Source of the DNA: Phycisphaeraceae bacterium D3-23
GTDB taxonomy: Bacteria; Planctomycetota; Phycisphaerae; Phycisphaerales; Phycisphaeraceae
Assembly (NCBI GenBank): GCA_039555135.1
Contig: CP114179.1
Coordinates: forward strand, 1,612,001 to 1,676,000
Length of the DNA: 64,000 bases
Direction of reading: 5' to 3'
Part shown: in pieces, positions 43,866 to 53,167 of the stretch
How the letters are laid out: each line of letters opens with the position of its first letter
How positions within the stretch are numbered: position 1 is the stretch's first letter
Made by a program: the position numbers and the translations under genes
The notes under the pieces: generated by a model
What the model was told of the DNA's origin: nothing
What the model saw: the letters and a program-made list of their open reading frames with translations, nothing else
The model's database searches: none

Positions 43866-45017
43866 CTACTTGGTCTGGATACCACGCAGGCGCATCTTGA
43901 TTTCTTCGGGGCTGGGCGACGCGGCCTGCGCAACGCGCGGGTGGACGTAGTTCTTCTCGACCAGCTCCACCAGCGAGTCGACATACGACTGCATCCCGGC
44001 CTCGCGGTTGCTGGCGATGACTTTCTCGAGCTCGCCCTCCCGGCCTTCGAGGATCAGGTTCCGCGTCGGCGGGCTCTGCAGCAGGATCTCACACGCCGGC
44101 ACACGCGGCGCCTCGATCAGCGTCGGCAGCAGCTTCTGGTACATGAAGCACTGCATCTGATACGCCAGCAGCGAACGCACGTTGTCACGCTCGTCCGCGG
44201 GGAACAGGTCGTAGATTCGGCCAAACGCCTGCGAACACGAGGACGCGTGGATCGTCCCGAACACGAGGTGGCCCGTCTCGGCGGCCTGGAGCGCGGCCTC
44301 GAACGTCTCTTTGTCGCGCATCTCGCCGATCAGTACGACGTCCGGGTTCTCACGCACCATCGCACGCAGCGCGGTTGGGAAGTCGGGCACGTCGATGCCG
44401 ATCTCCCGCTGGTTGATCATCGCCATCGTGTCCGAATCATCAAACAGGTACTCGATCGGGTCTTCGATGGTGAGGATGTGGGCCCGGCGACGCTCGGCGA
44501 TGTACTGGAGCATCGACGCGATCGTCGTCGATTTGCCCGAGCCGGTGATGCCGCACAGCAGGATCAGGCCCTGGTGTGTCTCTTCGCAGACTTTCGCCAG
44601 CGACTTGGGCAGGTAGAGACTCTCGAACGGCAGGATCTCGTTGGACACCCGCCGGGCGGCGATCGCGCATCGGCCACGGGTCAGGAAGATGTTGACGCGG
44701 AATCGGTGCATATCGCCGTCGACATCGAAGTCGACCCCGATGTCCAGCCCGCCCCGCCGGGCGAACTCTTCCTTCTGGGCCTCGGTGATGCCCTCGAAAA
44801 TCCACTTGTTGAAGTCGTCGATGGAGGGGGGCGGGGTGTCGAGTTTCTTGAGCTCGCCCCGCAGCCGGAGCTTGGGCACCTCGCCGCCGCGCATGATGAG
44901 GTCGGAAGACTCGAACCGCACGGCCGCCTTGAAGTACTTGGACAGCGGGGTGTCGGCGAGGGTCTTGTGGTGCGCCTGGTCGATATCGAACGTCTGGACG
45001 GGCTGGCTGTCACTCAT
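43866..45017 (-). CDS. pilT: PilT/GspE-family secretion or retraction ATPase
   Basis: 383 residues. Soluble hexameric ATPase powering type IV pilus retraction. Walker A GITGSGKST (156-164), Asp box TIEDPIEYLF, Walker B NPDVVLIGEMRD (224-235), His box ETGHLVFGTIHASS. All catalytic elements are intact, in contrast to the neighbouring GspE-like protein. An N-terminal PAS-like domain covers ~1-110. It is the first gene of a three-gene minus-strand set with that protein and the CvpA-like one. Which machine it drives (pilus or other) is not shown by context. Confidence 0.92.
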   Translation of the reverse strand: MSDSQPVQTFDIDQAHHKTLADTPLSKYFKAAVRFESSDLIMRGGEVPKLRLRGELKKLDTPPPSIDDFNKWIFEGITEAQKEEFARRGGLDIGVDFDVDGDMHRFRVNIFLTRGRCAIAARRVSNEILPFESLYLPKSLAKVCEETHQGLILLCGITGSGKSTTIASMLQYIAERRRAHILTIEDPIEYLFDDSDTMAMINQREIGIDVPDFPTALRAMVRENPDVVLIGEMRDKETFEAALQAAETGHLVFGTIHASSCSQAFGRIYDLFPADERDNVRSLLAYQMQCFMYQKLLPTLIEAPRVPACEILLQSPPTRNLILEGREGELEKVIASNREAGMQSYVDSLVELVEKNYVHPRVAQAASPSPEEIKMRLRGIQTK

Positions 45018-45369
45018 CGTTGGGTCGGCCTCACGCACGTAGGAGGGTGGATGCGACGCGTCGGTGGGGTCCGTTCCCCGGCCCCAGCAGCGGGCGGGTC
45101 AGGTCGACGGTTCACGGTAATGGTTCGCCCTCCTTGGCTTGTGCTGCGCAATGTACCAGAAACCCCACCCCTTACGCCAGCACCGCATTACGCCGGGCTT
45201 CGAAGAATAATGCTTGCACGTTGCGCGACGATCCAAGATACTGATCTACGGAGAAACCCCACCCCGCCTGGTCCCAGGCCAACGACCCCACGGACAACCC
45301 GCGACCCAGCACCCATCGCAGCCGGGATGCTTGGGCGGCTGCACCTGCATGACATTGGAGAACTGAAAC
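45018..45369. other. Divergent region between pilT and the PEP-CTERM gene
   Basis: 352 bases with no gene. It holds the plus-strand promoter at 45214-45242. CCCCACCCC motifs occur at 45155-45165 and 45257-45264. No terminator or riboswitch seen. Confidence 0.5.
45214..45242 (+). promoter_or_regulatory. Promoter of the PEP-CTERM gene
   Basis: TTGCAC (45214-45219), 17-base spacer, GATACT (45237-45242), about 127 bases before the ATG. Confidence 0.55.
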
Positions 45370-46854
45370 ATGCCCCGACCCACGAAGATCGCCCCGCTCG
45401 CCGCCGTACTCGTACTCGCCGCCGCGTCGCCCGCCCTCGCACAAGTGCACCAGACCCCCACCGTTAGCCCGATCGGTGACGGCTCGGCGCTGCCTTACCA
45501 GATCGAGATCGACGCAGTGGATTTCAACGGTGCCGTCCTGCCCACGCTCCACTCCTACGCACGGGCCGAGCACGGCGGGCTCTGGGTCATGATGGCGGGG
45601 CGCACCAACGGGCTGCACGCCTTCACCGGGCTGGGCGATGTCAATTTCCCCGAGGCCTCGCAGAACCGTGACGTCTGGGTCGTCGACCCCGCCACCGGGC
45701 AGGCCTGGAGCCGATCGCTCCAGGACGTCAGCGCCGGGCTCTCCGCCGACCAGGTCGCCTCGCTCACCCCCACCAACAACCAGTTCGCCCAGGTCGGCGA
45801 CCGGCTGTACATGACCGGCGGGTACGGGCTCCGCGCCGACGGGCAGTTCGATACCTTCAACACCCTCTCCGCCATCGACCTGCCGGGCATCATCGACTGG
45901 GTCCAGAACGGCACCGGCAGCGCGGCCGACCACATCCGACAGGTGGAAGACGAGTCCTTCCGCGTCACCGGCGGCGCGATGCACGACATCGACGGCACCA
46001 TGCACCTCGTCTTTGGCCAGTCCTTTCAAGGCCCCTACATCCCCAACCGCAACGGCCAATACACCAACCAGGTCCGCCACTTCACCATCGCCGACGACGG
46101 CACCACGCTCGGCTTCACCAACGCCTCGGCCAGCTCGCCCGACGCCGACTTCCGACGACGCGACCTCAACGTCTACACCACCCTCCGGCCCGACGGCAAC
46201 GGCGGACACGAACGCGGCATGGTCGCGCTCTCCGGCGTCTTCACCGAGGGCTTTGGCGCGTGGACCGTCCCCGTCGTTATGGACGAAAGCGGCAACCCCA
46301 CCATGGACGACCCCACCGACCCGGGCACCTTCCGCCAAGGGTTCAACGGCTACCACTCCGCGAAAATCGGCCTCTACTCACAGACCACGGGCGAGATGCA
46401 CGAGCTGCTCTTCGGCGGCATCTCGCTTCAGACACAAGACGACAACGGCGACACCGTCACCGACGACTTCCTCCCCTTCGTCAACGACGCGACCTCCGTC
46501 GTCATCGACGCCGAAGGCAACTTCACCCAGCACCACCTGGGCGTGTTCCCCGAGATGCTCGATGGCGAAGGCAACGTGCTGCGGTTCGGCGCGAACGCCG
46601 AGTTCTTCGTGGCCGACGGCATCGCGATGCTCGAACACGACATCATCGACCTCGACGCGCTCAGCGGCGAGACCGTGATCGGCTACATCGTCGGCGGGCT
46701 GTTCTCCAACGCCCCGCACACCCGCGGCGTCGATGGCGCGGTCTCGGGCGGCAACAACCAGGTCTTCGCCGTCACCTTCACCGCCATCCCCGAGCCCGGG
46801 TCGCTCGCGCTGGTCCTCGTCGGCGGCCTGTCGCTGATGCGCCGACGACGCTAG
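45370..46854 (+). CDS. PEP-CTERM secreted protein, possibly beta-propeller
   Basis: 494 residues. Signal peptide ([18 protein letters not shown]), then a long Asp/Gly/Thr-rich beta domain with [32 protein letters not shown] and [18 protein letters not shown], which looks like kelch-like blades. The C-terminus is [20 protein letters not shown] followed by RR, a typical PEP-CTERM. Its stop codon overlaps that of hisF by three bases in CTAG, so the two genes are convergent with no spacer. No exosortase is in the window. Confidence 0.85.
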   Translation: MPRPTKIAPLAAVLVLAAASPALAQVHQTPTVSPIGDGSALPYQIEIDAVDFNGAVLPTLHSYARAEHGGLWVMMAGRTNGLHAFTGLGDVNFPEASQNRDVWVVDPATGQAWSRSLQDVSAGLSADQVASLTPTNNQFAQVGDRLYMTGGYGLRADGQFDTFNTLSAIDLPGIIDWVQNGTGSAADHIRQVEDESFRVTGGAMHDIDGTMHLVFGQSFQGPYIPNRNGQYTNQVRHFTIADDGTTLGFTNASASSPDADFRRRDLNVYTTLRPDGNGGHERGMVALSGVFTEGFGAWTVPVVMDESGNPTMDDPTDPGTFRQGFNGYHSAKIGLYSQTTGEMHELLFGGISLQTQDDNGDTVTDDFLPFVNDATSVVIDAEGNFTQHHLGVFPEMLDGEGNVLRFGANAEFFVADGIAMLEHDIIDLDALSGETVIGYIVGGLFSNAPHTRGVDGAVSGGNNQVFAVTFTAIPEPGSLALVLVGGLSLMRRRR

Positions 46855-47723
46855 ACGCGTTCGGCTTCAACCATCCGCACCGGCAGCCCCGCGTCGCGCA
46901 TCGCCTGCTTCGCCTGCGCGATCGTGTACTCCCCGAAGTGGAAGATACTCGCCGCGAGGACCGCATCCGCGCGCGTCTGCTGCAAGACATCGATCATGTG
47001 CCGGGGCGACCCGCACCCGCCCGACGCGACGACGGGGACATCCACCGCGTCGGCGATGAGCTTGGTGACCTCGATGTCGTAGCCGTCCTTCGTGCCGTCG
47101 CCGTCCATGGAGGTGAGGATGATCTCGCCCGCGCCCAGTTCGACGACCTGCCGGGCATACGTCAGTGCCTCGACACCGACGGGCTTGCGTCCGCCGTGCG
47201 TGTGCACCTCGAAGACGTACTCGGTGGTGCTGCCTGCGGCATCGCGTCGCGTGCTGGTGGCTGAGGGTTCGAAGCCCGCCCCATACCGCTCGCGCATACG
47301 CGGCAGCGCCTCGTCGATCGGCACGCGCTTAGGATCGATGTTGACCACCGTCGCGCACGTCCCAAACCGCTTGGCGGTCTGCGCGACGATACTCGGCGTG
47401 ACGATCGCGGCCGTGTTGATGCTCACCTTCTCCGCCCCCGCCTGGATCAGCCGGGTCACATCCTCGACCGTCCGGATCCCGCCCCCCACCGTGAACGGCA
47501 TGAAGCAACGCTCCGCCACCTGCCGCACCATGTCATACGTAATCGCCCGGTCCTCGTGACTAGCCGTGATGTCGAGAAACACCAGCTCATCCGCACCCGC
47601 CGCGTCATACCCCGCCGCCACTTCAACCGGGTCCCCCGCGTCGCGCAGGTCGACAAAGTTGACGCCTTTGACGACCCGGCCAAGGTTGACATCAAGACAC
47701 GGGATAACGCGGTGGGTGAGCAT
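46851..47723 (-). CDS. hisF: Imidazole glycerol phosphate synthase cyclase subunit
   Basis: 290 residues. TIM-barrel making IGP and AICAR in histidine synthesis. Catalytic Asp11 (IPCLDVN) and Asp130 (VVNIDPKRV) are in place. Phosphate-binding GGGIRT and [10 protein letters not shown] and the late [10 protein letters not shown] are present. It is ~35-40 residues longer than usual because residues ~134-175 (after Asp130, before VHTHGGRKP) hold an inserted Arg/Glu-rich stretch ([20 protein letters not shown]). No hisH is next to it. Start ATG 47723 follows TAGTAT by seven bases. Confidence 0.95.
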   Translation of the reverse strand: MLTHRVIPCLDVNLGRVVKGVNFVDLRDAGDPVEVAAGYDAAGADELVFLDITASHEDRAITYDMVRQVAERCFMPFTVGGGIRTVEDVTRLIQAGAEKVSINTAAIVTPSIVAQTAKRFGTCATVVNIDPKRVPIDEALPRMRERYGAGFEPSATSTRRDAAGSTTEYVFEVHTHGGRKPVGVEALTYARQVVELGAGEIILTSMDGDGTKDGYDIEVTKLIADAVDVPVVASGGCGSPRHMIDVLQQTRADAVLAASIFHFGEYTIAQAKQAMRDAGLPVRMVEAERV

Positions 47724-47740
47724 GGTGTAGATACTACCCA

Positions 47741-48442
47741 CCTAAAGCACGGGGGTGGCCACCCCCGTGCTTTAGGTAGAAAAACTGAACCCTCTTTTCG
47801 TCACCCAGATCGCGGCCCCCTGCTGCATGTGCTCTGCGATGTACCGGGTGGTATTGACCTGATGTGAACGATCCCGAATCGGCTCACACTTGGGGCGATC
47901 CGCCCACACCGGACTTGTCGGCTTGAGCCCGGCCGAAGACAACTCAAACGATGCATGACGCCGTGCGCGGCCGAGGTAATGACGCGGCGCGGGGTCTCGA
48001 CCGTCTTGCAGAATCACCTTCTTGAGCCGCCCCTTCTCTTCAGACGCCAGCGCCGGGAAACGGGCTAAGAGGTGGAAGTGATTGGACGCCACCGCCAGTG
48101 CAACGACTTCAACCTGGTCGCGTTGTAGCTTGTCAACCATTGCAGTACAAACACACTCCCGACGGGACCTATCCAGCACAAGAGGTGGAAACTTCATCGC
48201 CTCCTTGGATGTCTCGAATGCTGCCTCCCATACGCCCGGTGCTGGAGGTTTGCGGTAGTCGCCCTCGACGTGCTCGCGGTGGCGAAACGTCCGGAACCCG
48301 CGCGGGTCGCCACGCAGCCAAGTGCCGTAGGTCGATCCGACGCAGTGGTACCAGTTGTGCCACGCGTTGGGGTTTTGGCGGCCGAGGGGCATCTTGTGTT
48401 TCCTTTCATCCCAAAGCACGGGGGTGGCCACCCCGTGCTTTA
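47741..48442. mobile_element. REP-associated transposase unit with flanking palindromes
   Basis: A perfect 36-base palindrome (47741-47776) ends the element on the left; a nearly identical one (48413-48442, one G inserted in one arm) lies on the right. Between is one transposase gene. The stop codon and the leader of the gene overlap these hairpins. This is the usual arrangement for a RAYT in its own REP pair. Confidence 0.85.
47772..48392 (-). CDS. REP-associated tyrosine transposase (RAYT), Y1/IS200-like
   Basis: 206 residues. Single-strand DNA transposase with HUH nuclease fold: the His pair is SNHFHLLARF (His105, His107), and a candidate catalytic Tyr is 184 in NTTRYIAEHM. The N-terminus WHNWYHCVGSTYGTWLRGDP then RGFRTFRHREHVEGDYR is the hallmark of a planctomycete RAYT branch. 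It is thought to move REP palindromes rather than itself. AAAGGAA gives the ribosome site. It is intact, with no stop codons in the frame. Whether it acts on the GAAGCCC family is unknown; its own palindromes differ in sequence. Confidence 0.88.
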   Translation of the reverse strand: MPLGRQNPNAWHNWYHCVGSTYGTWLRGDPRGFRTFRHREHVEGDYRKPPAPGVWEAAFETSKEAMKFPPLVLDRSRRECVCTAMVDKLQRDQVEVVALAVASNHFHLLARFPALASEEKGRLKKVILQDGRDPAPRHYLGRARRHASFELSSAGLKPTSPVWADRPKCEPIRDRSHQVNTTRYIAEHMQQGAAIWVTKRGFSFST

Positions 48443-48461
48443 CAAACACATTCAACCAACC

Positions 48462-49154
48462 CTACAACAACCCCTCCTCCTGATACCGGTTCAGGCGGTA
48501 GTACAGGGTCCGCAGACTGATGCCCAGGGCGTCGGCGGTTTGTCGGCGGTTGCCGTCGTGGCGGGCGAGGGTTTGGAGGATGTGGTGGCGTTCGAGCTCG
48601 TCGAGCGAGGCGTCGGCCGGGAGGGTGTCTTCGCCCAGCCCGAGCGCATCGGGGGATTCGGCGTCGTCGGCCGGGCCGTTCGCCGCGCCGTCCGTATCGT
48701 CTTCATCCTCACCCACTTCTTCCGGGGGCGCAGCGCGGCGCGGGAGCGTCACCGTCTCCTCCGGCGGGGTCGCGGTGTCGATGCGCTGCCAGGCGCGCGA
48801 GAGCGCTTGTTCGAGTTCGCCCAGGTGCGTGGGCTTCGTGAGGAAATCGACGACGTCCAGGCGGATCGCCTGCTGCGCGGTGTCGAGGTCGCCAAAGCCC
48901 GTCAGCACGATCACCTGCGTCGCGGGCCAGCCCCGGCGGACCTGCTCGAACAGCTCCATCCCCTGGATGCCCGGCAGGTTGAGGTCGATGATCGCCACGC
49001 CCCGCGGCTTCTCGCGCAGCATCCTGAGCGCCTCCTCGCCCGACGGCGCGCCGTCGCACACAAACCCCATCTGCACGATCCCGCGCACCAGCACATCACG
49101 CAGCCGCTGCTCATCGTCCACCACCAATACGTCGGGCCGGGTCTGGGTTCGCAT
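48462..49154 (-). CDS. Response regulator with Fis-type DNA-binding domain, no AAA+ domain
   Basis: 230 residues. Receiver domain with VVDDEQRLRD, phospho-acceptor Asp57 in AIIDLNLPG, VIVLTGFG and the Lys in FLTKPT. A low-complexity acid linker (VGEDEDDTDGAANGPADDAE) leads to a Fis-like helix-turn-helix (LARHDGNRRQTADALGISLR then TLYYRLNRYQEEG). The central AAA+ sigma-54 domain of NtrC is absent, as in ActR/RegA/PrrA-like regulators. Sensor kinase gene is 108 bases upstream on the same strand. TAAACT stands six bases before the ATG. Confidence 0.9.
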   Translation of the reverse strand: MRTQTRPDVLVVDDEQRLRDVLVRGIVQMGFVCDGAPSGEEALRMLREKPRGVAIIDLNLPGIQGMELFEQVRRGWPATQVIVLTGFGDLDTAQQAIRLDVVDFLTKPTHLGELEQALSRAWQRIDTATPPEETVTLPRRAAPPEEVGEDEDDTDGAANGPADDAESPDALGLGEDTLPADASLDELERHHILQTLARHDGNRRQTADALGISLRTLYYRLNRYQEEGLL

Positions 49155-49197
49155 GGGGGGAGTTTACAACACTCCATGCCAATGCCGTTTCTTATGT

Positions 49198-49250
49198 GAA
49201 GCCCAGCCATTGCATGGCTGGGTGTCCCACAGATGAAGTCTGAGGGCTTC
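49198..49250. repeat. GAAGCCC double hairpin between regulator and kinase
   Basis: CCCAGCC, seven bases, GGCTGGG is followed by CCCACAG, seven bases, CTGAGGG; ends GAAGCCC and GGGCTTC. Confidence 0.75.
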
Positions 49251-49262
49251 GCTACGGCATGT

Positions 49263-50690
49263 TCAACTACCCGGCAGCGTGATCGTAAACGCGCTGCCTT
49301 CGCCTACCCCATCCGACGCGGCCGACAGCACGCCGCCCAGGTCGCTCACGATCGCGTGGCTGATCGACAGACCCAGCCCAAGCCCCGGTGTCGAGGGCGA
49401 GTGCTTCTCCGTATAAAACGGCTCGAACACCCGCGCGAGGGTGTCCGCATCCATTCCCCGGCCGTCGTCATGCACGGCAACCGACACGCGGTCCCCCGCC
49501 CTGCCCGTGCGTAGCTCGACCTGCCCGCCTGCGCTTGTCGCCTCCAGCGCGTTGATGACGAGGTTGAGCAGCACCTGCCGAAGCTGCGCGGGGTCGCTCT
49601 GCGCTAACGCCCCGCCGCCCCCGGTCACCAGGACCTCCCGGCCTTCGTGCTGGGGTAGCGTCCGCACCAGCCCCGCAACCTCCTCGGCTAAGGCGAACAG
49701 GTCTACCGCCTCCTTGTCGCCCGAGCCGGGCCGTGCGAGTGACAGCAGCTTCTGTGTGATCGCCTTGCAGCGGAACGCCTCGTCGCGGATCGCGGTGAGC
49801 GGCTGCCGCTTCGATTCGTCGGCATCGTCGGGCAGCGCCATCAGCGCGAGCTCCGCCTCCCCGGCGATGATGCCCAGCGGGTTGTTGATCTCGTGCGCCA
49901 CCCCCGCCGCGAGGAAGCCGACGGATGCGAGGCGTTCCGACTGCGCGAGCTGGGCCGACCGCACCCGCACCTTCTCTTCGAGCCCGGCATACATCCCCGC
50001 GAGCTGCTCGGCCATGCGGTTGAAGTCGTCGGCGAGCTTCACAAACTCGCGGTCGCCCGTGGCGCGCAGGCGCTGGTCGAACTCCCCCTTGGCCAGGCGG
50101 TCCACCCCGCGCGACAGGCGGCGCAGCGGCGTCATCACCGCGCGGTACTGCCAGAGCCCGACGAGGATGGCGAGCAGCGCCGCGACGCCCGCGGTCAGGA
50201 CGAGCAGCCGGGTCACGGACTGGCGTCGCCGGTCGGCTTTGGCGCCGATCTCCGCGATGCGTGTCTCGATCGCGTCGGCCTCGGCGCCCAGGCGGTTGAT
50301 GGCGGTGTTGAGTGGGCCCGCGAGTTCGTCGCGGGTCGGTTGGCCGTAGGTGCCTTCGCGGATGGCGGTGTCGAGCTGCGCGAGGTCCCCGTGCAGCTCA
50401 TCCGCCAGCGTGGGGTCGAGCGCGAGTTCCCCACCCGCCAGCTCCAGCAGCGCACGCTGCACCAGCGGCCGCAGGCGGTTGGTGTTGTCCGGGTCGGTCA
50501 TCAGAACGACGCGGGCCTGCTCGACCGTCGTCGCGAACGTGTACGTCGCCCGCAGCTTGTCGTACTCGCCCAGCACATCGTCGAGGTCGCGGTTGAGCCC
50601 GCCCAGCCCCCACAGCGAGACACACGCCACCACCAAGAGCGCCGCGATCAGCACCGCGGTCTTCAGCGTCAGTCGGGTGGAGAGGGTCAT
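49263..50690 (-). CDS. Sensor histidine kinase
   Basis: 475 residues. Two membrane helices (11-31 and 161-181) flank a ~130-residue sensor domain; HAMP at ~182-235 (YRAVMTPLRRLSRGVDRLAK), coiled coil, HisKA H-box with His266 (AAGVAHEINNPLG), and HATPase with NLVINALEATS, DDGRGMD, FEPFYTEK and GLGLGLSISHAIV. The NtrB-like HEINNPLG box fits the HisKA group. It probably phosphorylates Asp57 of the adjacent regulator. The ligand is unknown. A GGGGGAT tandem repeat lies directly upstream. Confidence 0.93.
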   Translation of the reverse strand: MTLSTRLTLKTAVLIAALLVVACVSLWGLGGLNRDLDDVLGEYDKLRATYTFATTVEQARVVLMTDPDNTNRLRPLVQRALLELAGGELALDPTLADELHGDLAQLDTAIREGTYGQPTRDELAGPLNTAINRLGAEADAIETRIAEIGAKADRRRQSVTRLLVLTAGVAALLAILVGLWQYRAVMTPLRRLSRGVDRLAKGEFDQRLRATGDREFVKLADDFNRMAEQLAGMYAGLEEKVRVRSAQLAQSERLASVGFLAAGVAHEINNPLGIIAGEAELALMALPDDADESKRQPLTAIRDEAFRCKAITQKLLSLARPGSGDKEAVDLFALAEEVAGLVRTLPQHEGREVLVTGGGGALAQSDPAQLRQVLLNLVINALEATSAGGQVELRTGRAGDRVSVAVHDDGRGMDADTLARVFEPFYTEKHSPSTPGLGLGLSISHAIVSDLGGVLSAASDGVGEGSAFTITLPGS

Positions 50691-50726
50691 GGGGAATGGG
50701 GGATGGGGGATGGGGGATGGGGGATT
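50691..50726. repeat. GGGGGAT tandem repeat
   Basis: Five G-runs of 4-5 bases, separated by AT/AAT, on the plus strand just upstream of the kinase start. It can form a G-quadruplex. Confidence 0.7.
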
Positions 50727-50914
50727 TTCGGCCGCTTGCGGCTTAGTGGAACCGCCGCAAGTCTACCGCGTTTTTGGGCCGCAGCCCGCGTTCGTCGGCC
50801 CGGTGTGCAAATCATGCAAACCCCGGCGGAGACCCGTTAGTGTCCCGGGTTCGTGGGCGGGTGGTTGGCCGGGAACGCCGACCGGGCACGCCTCATTTTT
50901 TCAAGGAGTGTTCC

Positions 50915-53035
50915 GTGTCGATGACTCATCCCGCGACCGCCCTGCTCTTGTCCGCCGCCCTGTGTTCCGCCGCGTCGGCCGCCCACGCCGCCCCGCGTGA
51001 AGAACGCCAGGCGCCCAGCCCCGTCAGCGTCCTGGCCGAGACCGACCCGCTCATCGTCACCGCCAACGCGTTCGGGCAGAGCGCGTTCGATACGCCCTAC
51101 ATCATCGACGCGATCGGGCAGGCCGAGATCCGCGACTACGGCTTCCGCACCCTGCCCGATGCGCTGCGGCTCACGCCCGGCGTCATGGTCCAGAAGACCG
51201 GCCACGGCCAGGCGTCGCCCTACATCCGCGGGTTCACCGGCTTCCGAAACGTCATGCTCATCGACGGTATCCGGCTCAACAACTCCACCTTCCGCGACGG
51301 GCCCAACCAGTACTGGAACACGATCGACCCCTACAACGTCGAACGGCTCGAAGTCGTCAAGGGCCCCGCCTCCGTGCTCTACGGCTCGGACGCCATCGGC
51401 GGCACCGTCAACGCCATCACCACCAGCCCCTACGGCTACACCGACCAGCCCCACCTCGCGGGCAACGTCTACATCCGCGCCGCCACACACGAACGCTCCA
51501 TCACCGGACGCGCCCAAGCCAGCTACACCACCGGCAACCTCGGCGTCGTCTTCGGCGCCACCGTCAGCGACTTCGGCGACCTCCAGGGCGGGCACGAAGT
51601 CGGCCGACAAGACGACACGGGCTACGGACAGTACGCCGCCGACGCGAAGATCGAGTACTTCATCAGCGACACCGCACGACTCGTCTTCGCCCACCAACGC
51701 ATCCGGCAGAACAACGTCCCCCGCACCCACCAGACCGTCAACGGCGTCGACTGGCACGGGCTTACCCAGGGCAGCGACCTCCGGCGCGACCTCGACCAGG
51801 AACGCCAGCTCACCTACGCCCAGCTCTTCATCGAAGACGCCCAGGACAGCTTCATCACCAACCTCCATGTCGGGCTCTCCTGGCAAGAGCAGTACGAGTC
51901 GCGCGACCGCGTCCGCGGCTCGGGCGTCAGCAACTTCCAGTACGCCAACATCGGGACGCTGGGATTCTTCGTCCACGCACAGACCGTCACCGACACCGTC
52001 ACCTGGTCCTACGGCCTGGACTACTACCACGACCACGTCAACAGCGGGTCGAGCACCTCCGCCATCCAGGGCCCCGTCGCCGACGACGCCTCGTACCAGA
52101 CCTTCGGGCTCTACCTCCAGGGCGCATTCGATGTCACCGACCGGCTGCACCTGGTCCTCGGCGGACGCTACAGCTACGCCGGCGCCAACGCCGACGCCGT
52201 CCAGGACCCCGTCACCAGCGGCCAAATCGCCATCGATGATTCATGGGACTCCCTCGTCGGCAGCGCCCGCGTCGTCTACGACCTCATCCCCGAAGAACTC
52301 CACCTCTTCGGCGGGGTCTCACAGGGCTTCCGCGCCCCCAACCTCTCCGACCTGACACGCCTCGATACCGCACGCACCAACGAGATCGAAACCCCCAGCC
52401 CCGACCTCGACCCCGAATACTTCATCGCCTTCGAGGTCGGCCTCAAGGGACAGAGCGAAACCTTCTCCTGGCAGGCCTCCTACTTCTACACCGTCATCGA
52501 CGACATGATCGTACGATTCCCCACCGGCATGACCATCGGCGGCGACTTCGAGGTCACCAAAGACAACGTCGGCGACGGCTACGTCAACGGCATCGAACTC
52601 GACGCCCAGTGGACCCCCAACGACCAGCTCACCCTCTTCGCCAACTTCACCTGGATGATGGGCGAGGTCGACACCTTCCCCACCGCCACCTCCGGCGAAC
52701 GACGCGAGTACATCGACCGGCTCATGCCCATGACCCTCAACCTCGGCGCACGCTACGACGTCCCCGACGCACCGCTCTGGTTCTACGGCACCGCCACCTT
52801 CACCGACGATACCGACTACCTCTCCACACGCGACATGGGCGATACCTCCCGGATCCCCCCCGGCGGCACGCCCGGCTACGCGCTCATCAACCTCGGCGTC
52901 GGCTGGAACGCCAACGAAAACCTCACCTTCACCGCCACCCTCGAAAACCTCCTCGACACCGACTACCGTGTCCACGGGTCGGGCGTCAACGGCGGCGGCA
53001 TCGGTGTCGTCTTTGGCGTCAACTGGACGTTCTAA
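50915..53035 (+). CDS. TonB-dependent outer-membrane receptor
   Basis: 706 residues. 22-strand barrel with N-terminal plug, importing metal chelates or similar under TonB energy. Signal peptide MTHPATALLLSAALCSAASA. A TonB-box-like PLIVTAN is followed by the plug (~45-165) with DALRLTPGVMVQKTGHGQAS, YIRGFTGFRNVMLIDGIRLN and EVVKGPASVLYGSDAIGGTV. The last strand ends with aromatic NWTF. GTG 50915 is chosen because AAGGAG lies six bases upstream; ATG 50921 is the alternative. The plug resembles haem or siderophore receptors but no ligand is proven. tonB follows 132 bases downstream. Confidence 0.92.
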   Translation: MSMTHPATALLLSAALCSAASAAHAAPREERQAPSPVSVLAETDPLIVTANAFGQSAFDTPYIIDAIGQAEIRDYGFRTLPDALRLTPGVMVQKTGHGQASPYIRGFTGFRNVMLIDGIRLNNSTFRDGPNQYWNTIDPYNVERLEVVKGPASVLYGSDAIGGTVNAITTSPYGYTDQPHLAGNVYIRAATHERSITGRAQASYTTGNLGVVFGATVSDFGDLQGGHEVGRQDDTGYGQYAADAKIEYFISDTARLVFAHQRIRQNNVPRTHQTVNGVDWHGLTQGSDLRRDLDQERQLTYAQLFIEDAQDSFITNLHVGLSWQEQYESRDRVRGSGVSNFQYANIGTLGFFVHAQTVTDTVTWSYGLDYYHDHVNSGSSTSAIQGPVADDASYQTFGLYLQGAFDVTDRLHLVLGGRYSYAGANADAVQDPVTSGQIAIDDSWDSLVGSARVVYDLIPEELHLFGGVSQGFRAPNLSDLTRLDTARTNEIETPSPDLDPEYFIAFEVGLKGQSETFSWQASYFYTVIDDMIVRFPTGMTIGGDFEVTKDNVGDGYVNGIELDAQWTPNDQLTLFANFTWMMGEVDTFPTATSGERREYIDRLMPMTLNLGARYDVPDAPLWFYGTATFTDDTDYLSTRDMGDTSRIPPGGTPGYALINLGVGWNANENLTFTATLENLLDTDYRVHGSGVNGGGIGVVFGVNWTF

Positions 53036-53167
53036 CCTCAACCTTGGAGAAGACGCATCAGCCTGCGGATACCGCCCCCAACTCCGCCCCCCGCGCAACC
53101 CCCGGAACACCCCCCGGACAACACCCCGCCGATATCCCACACGGATGGCGGGGCAGGCAACCCGGGG

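Noticed and set aside
47741-48442. CRISPR-like spacing of palindromes
   Set aside because: Only two palindromes flank one transposase gene; no regular spacers.
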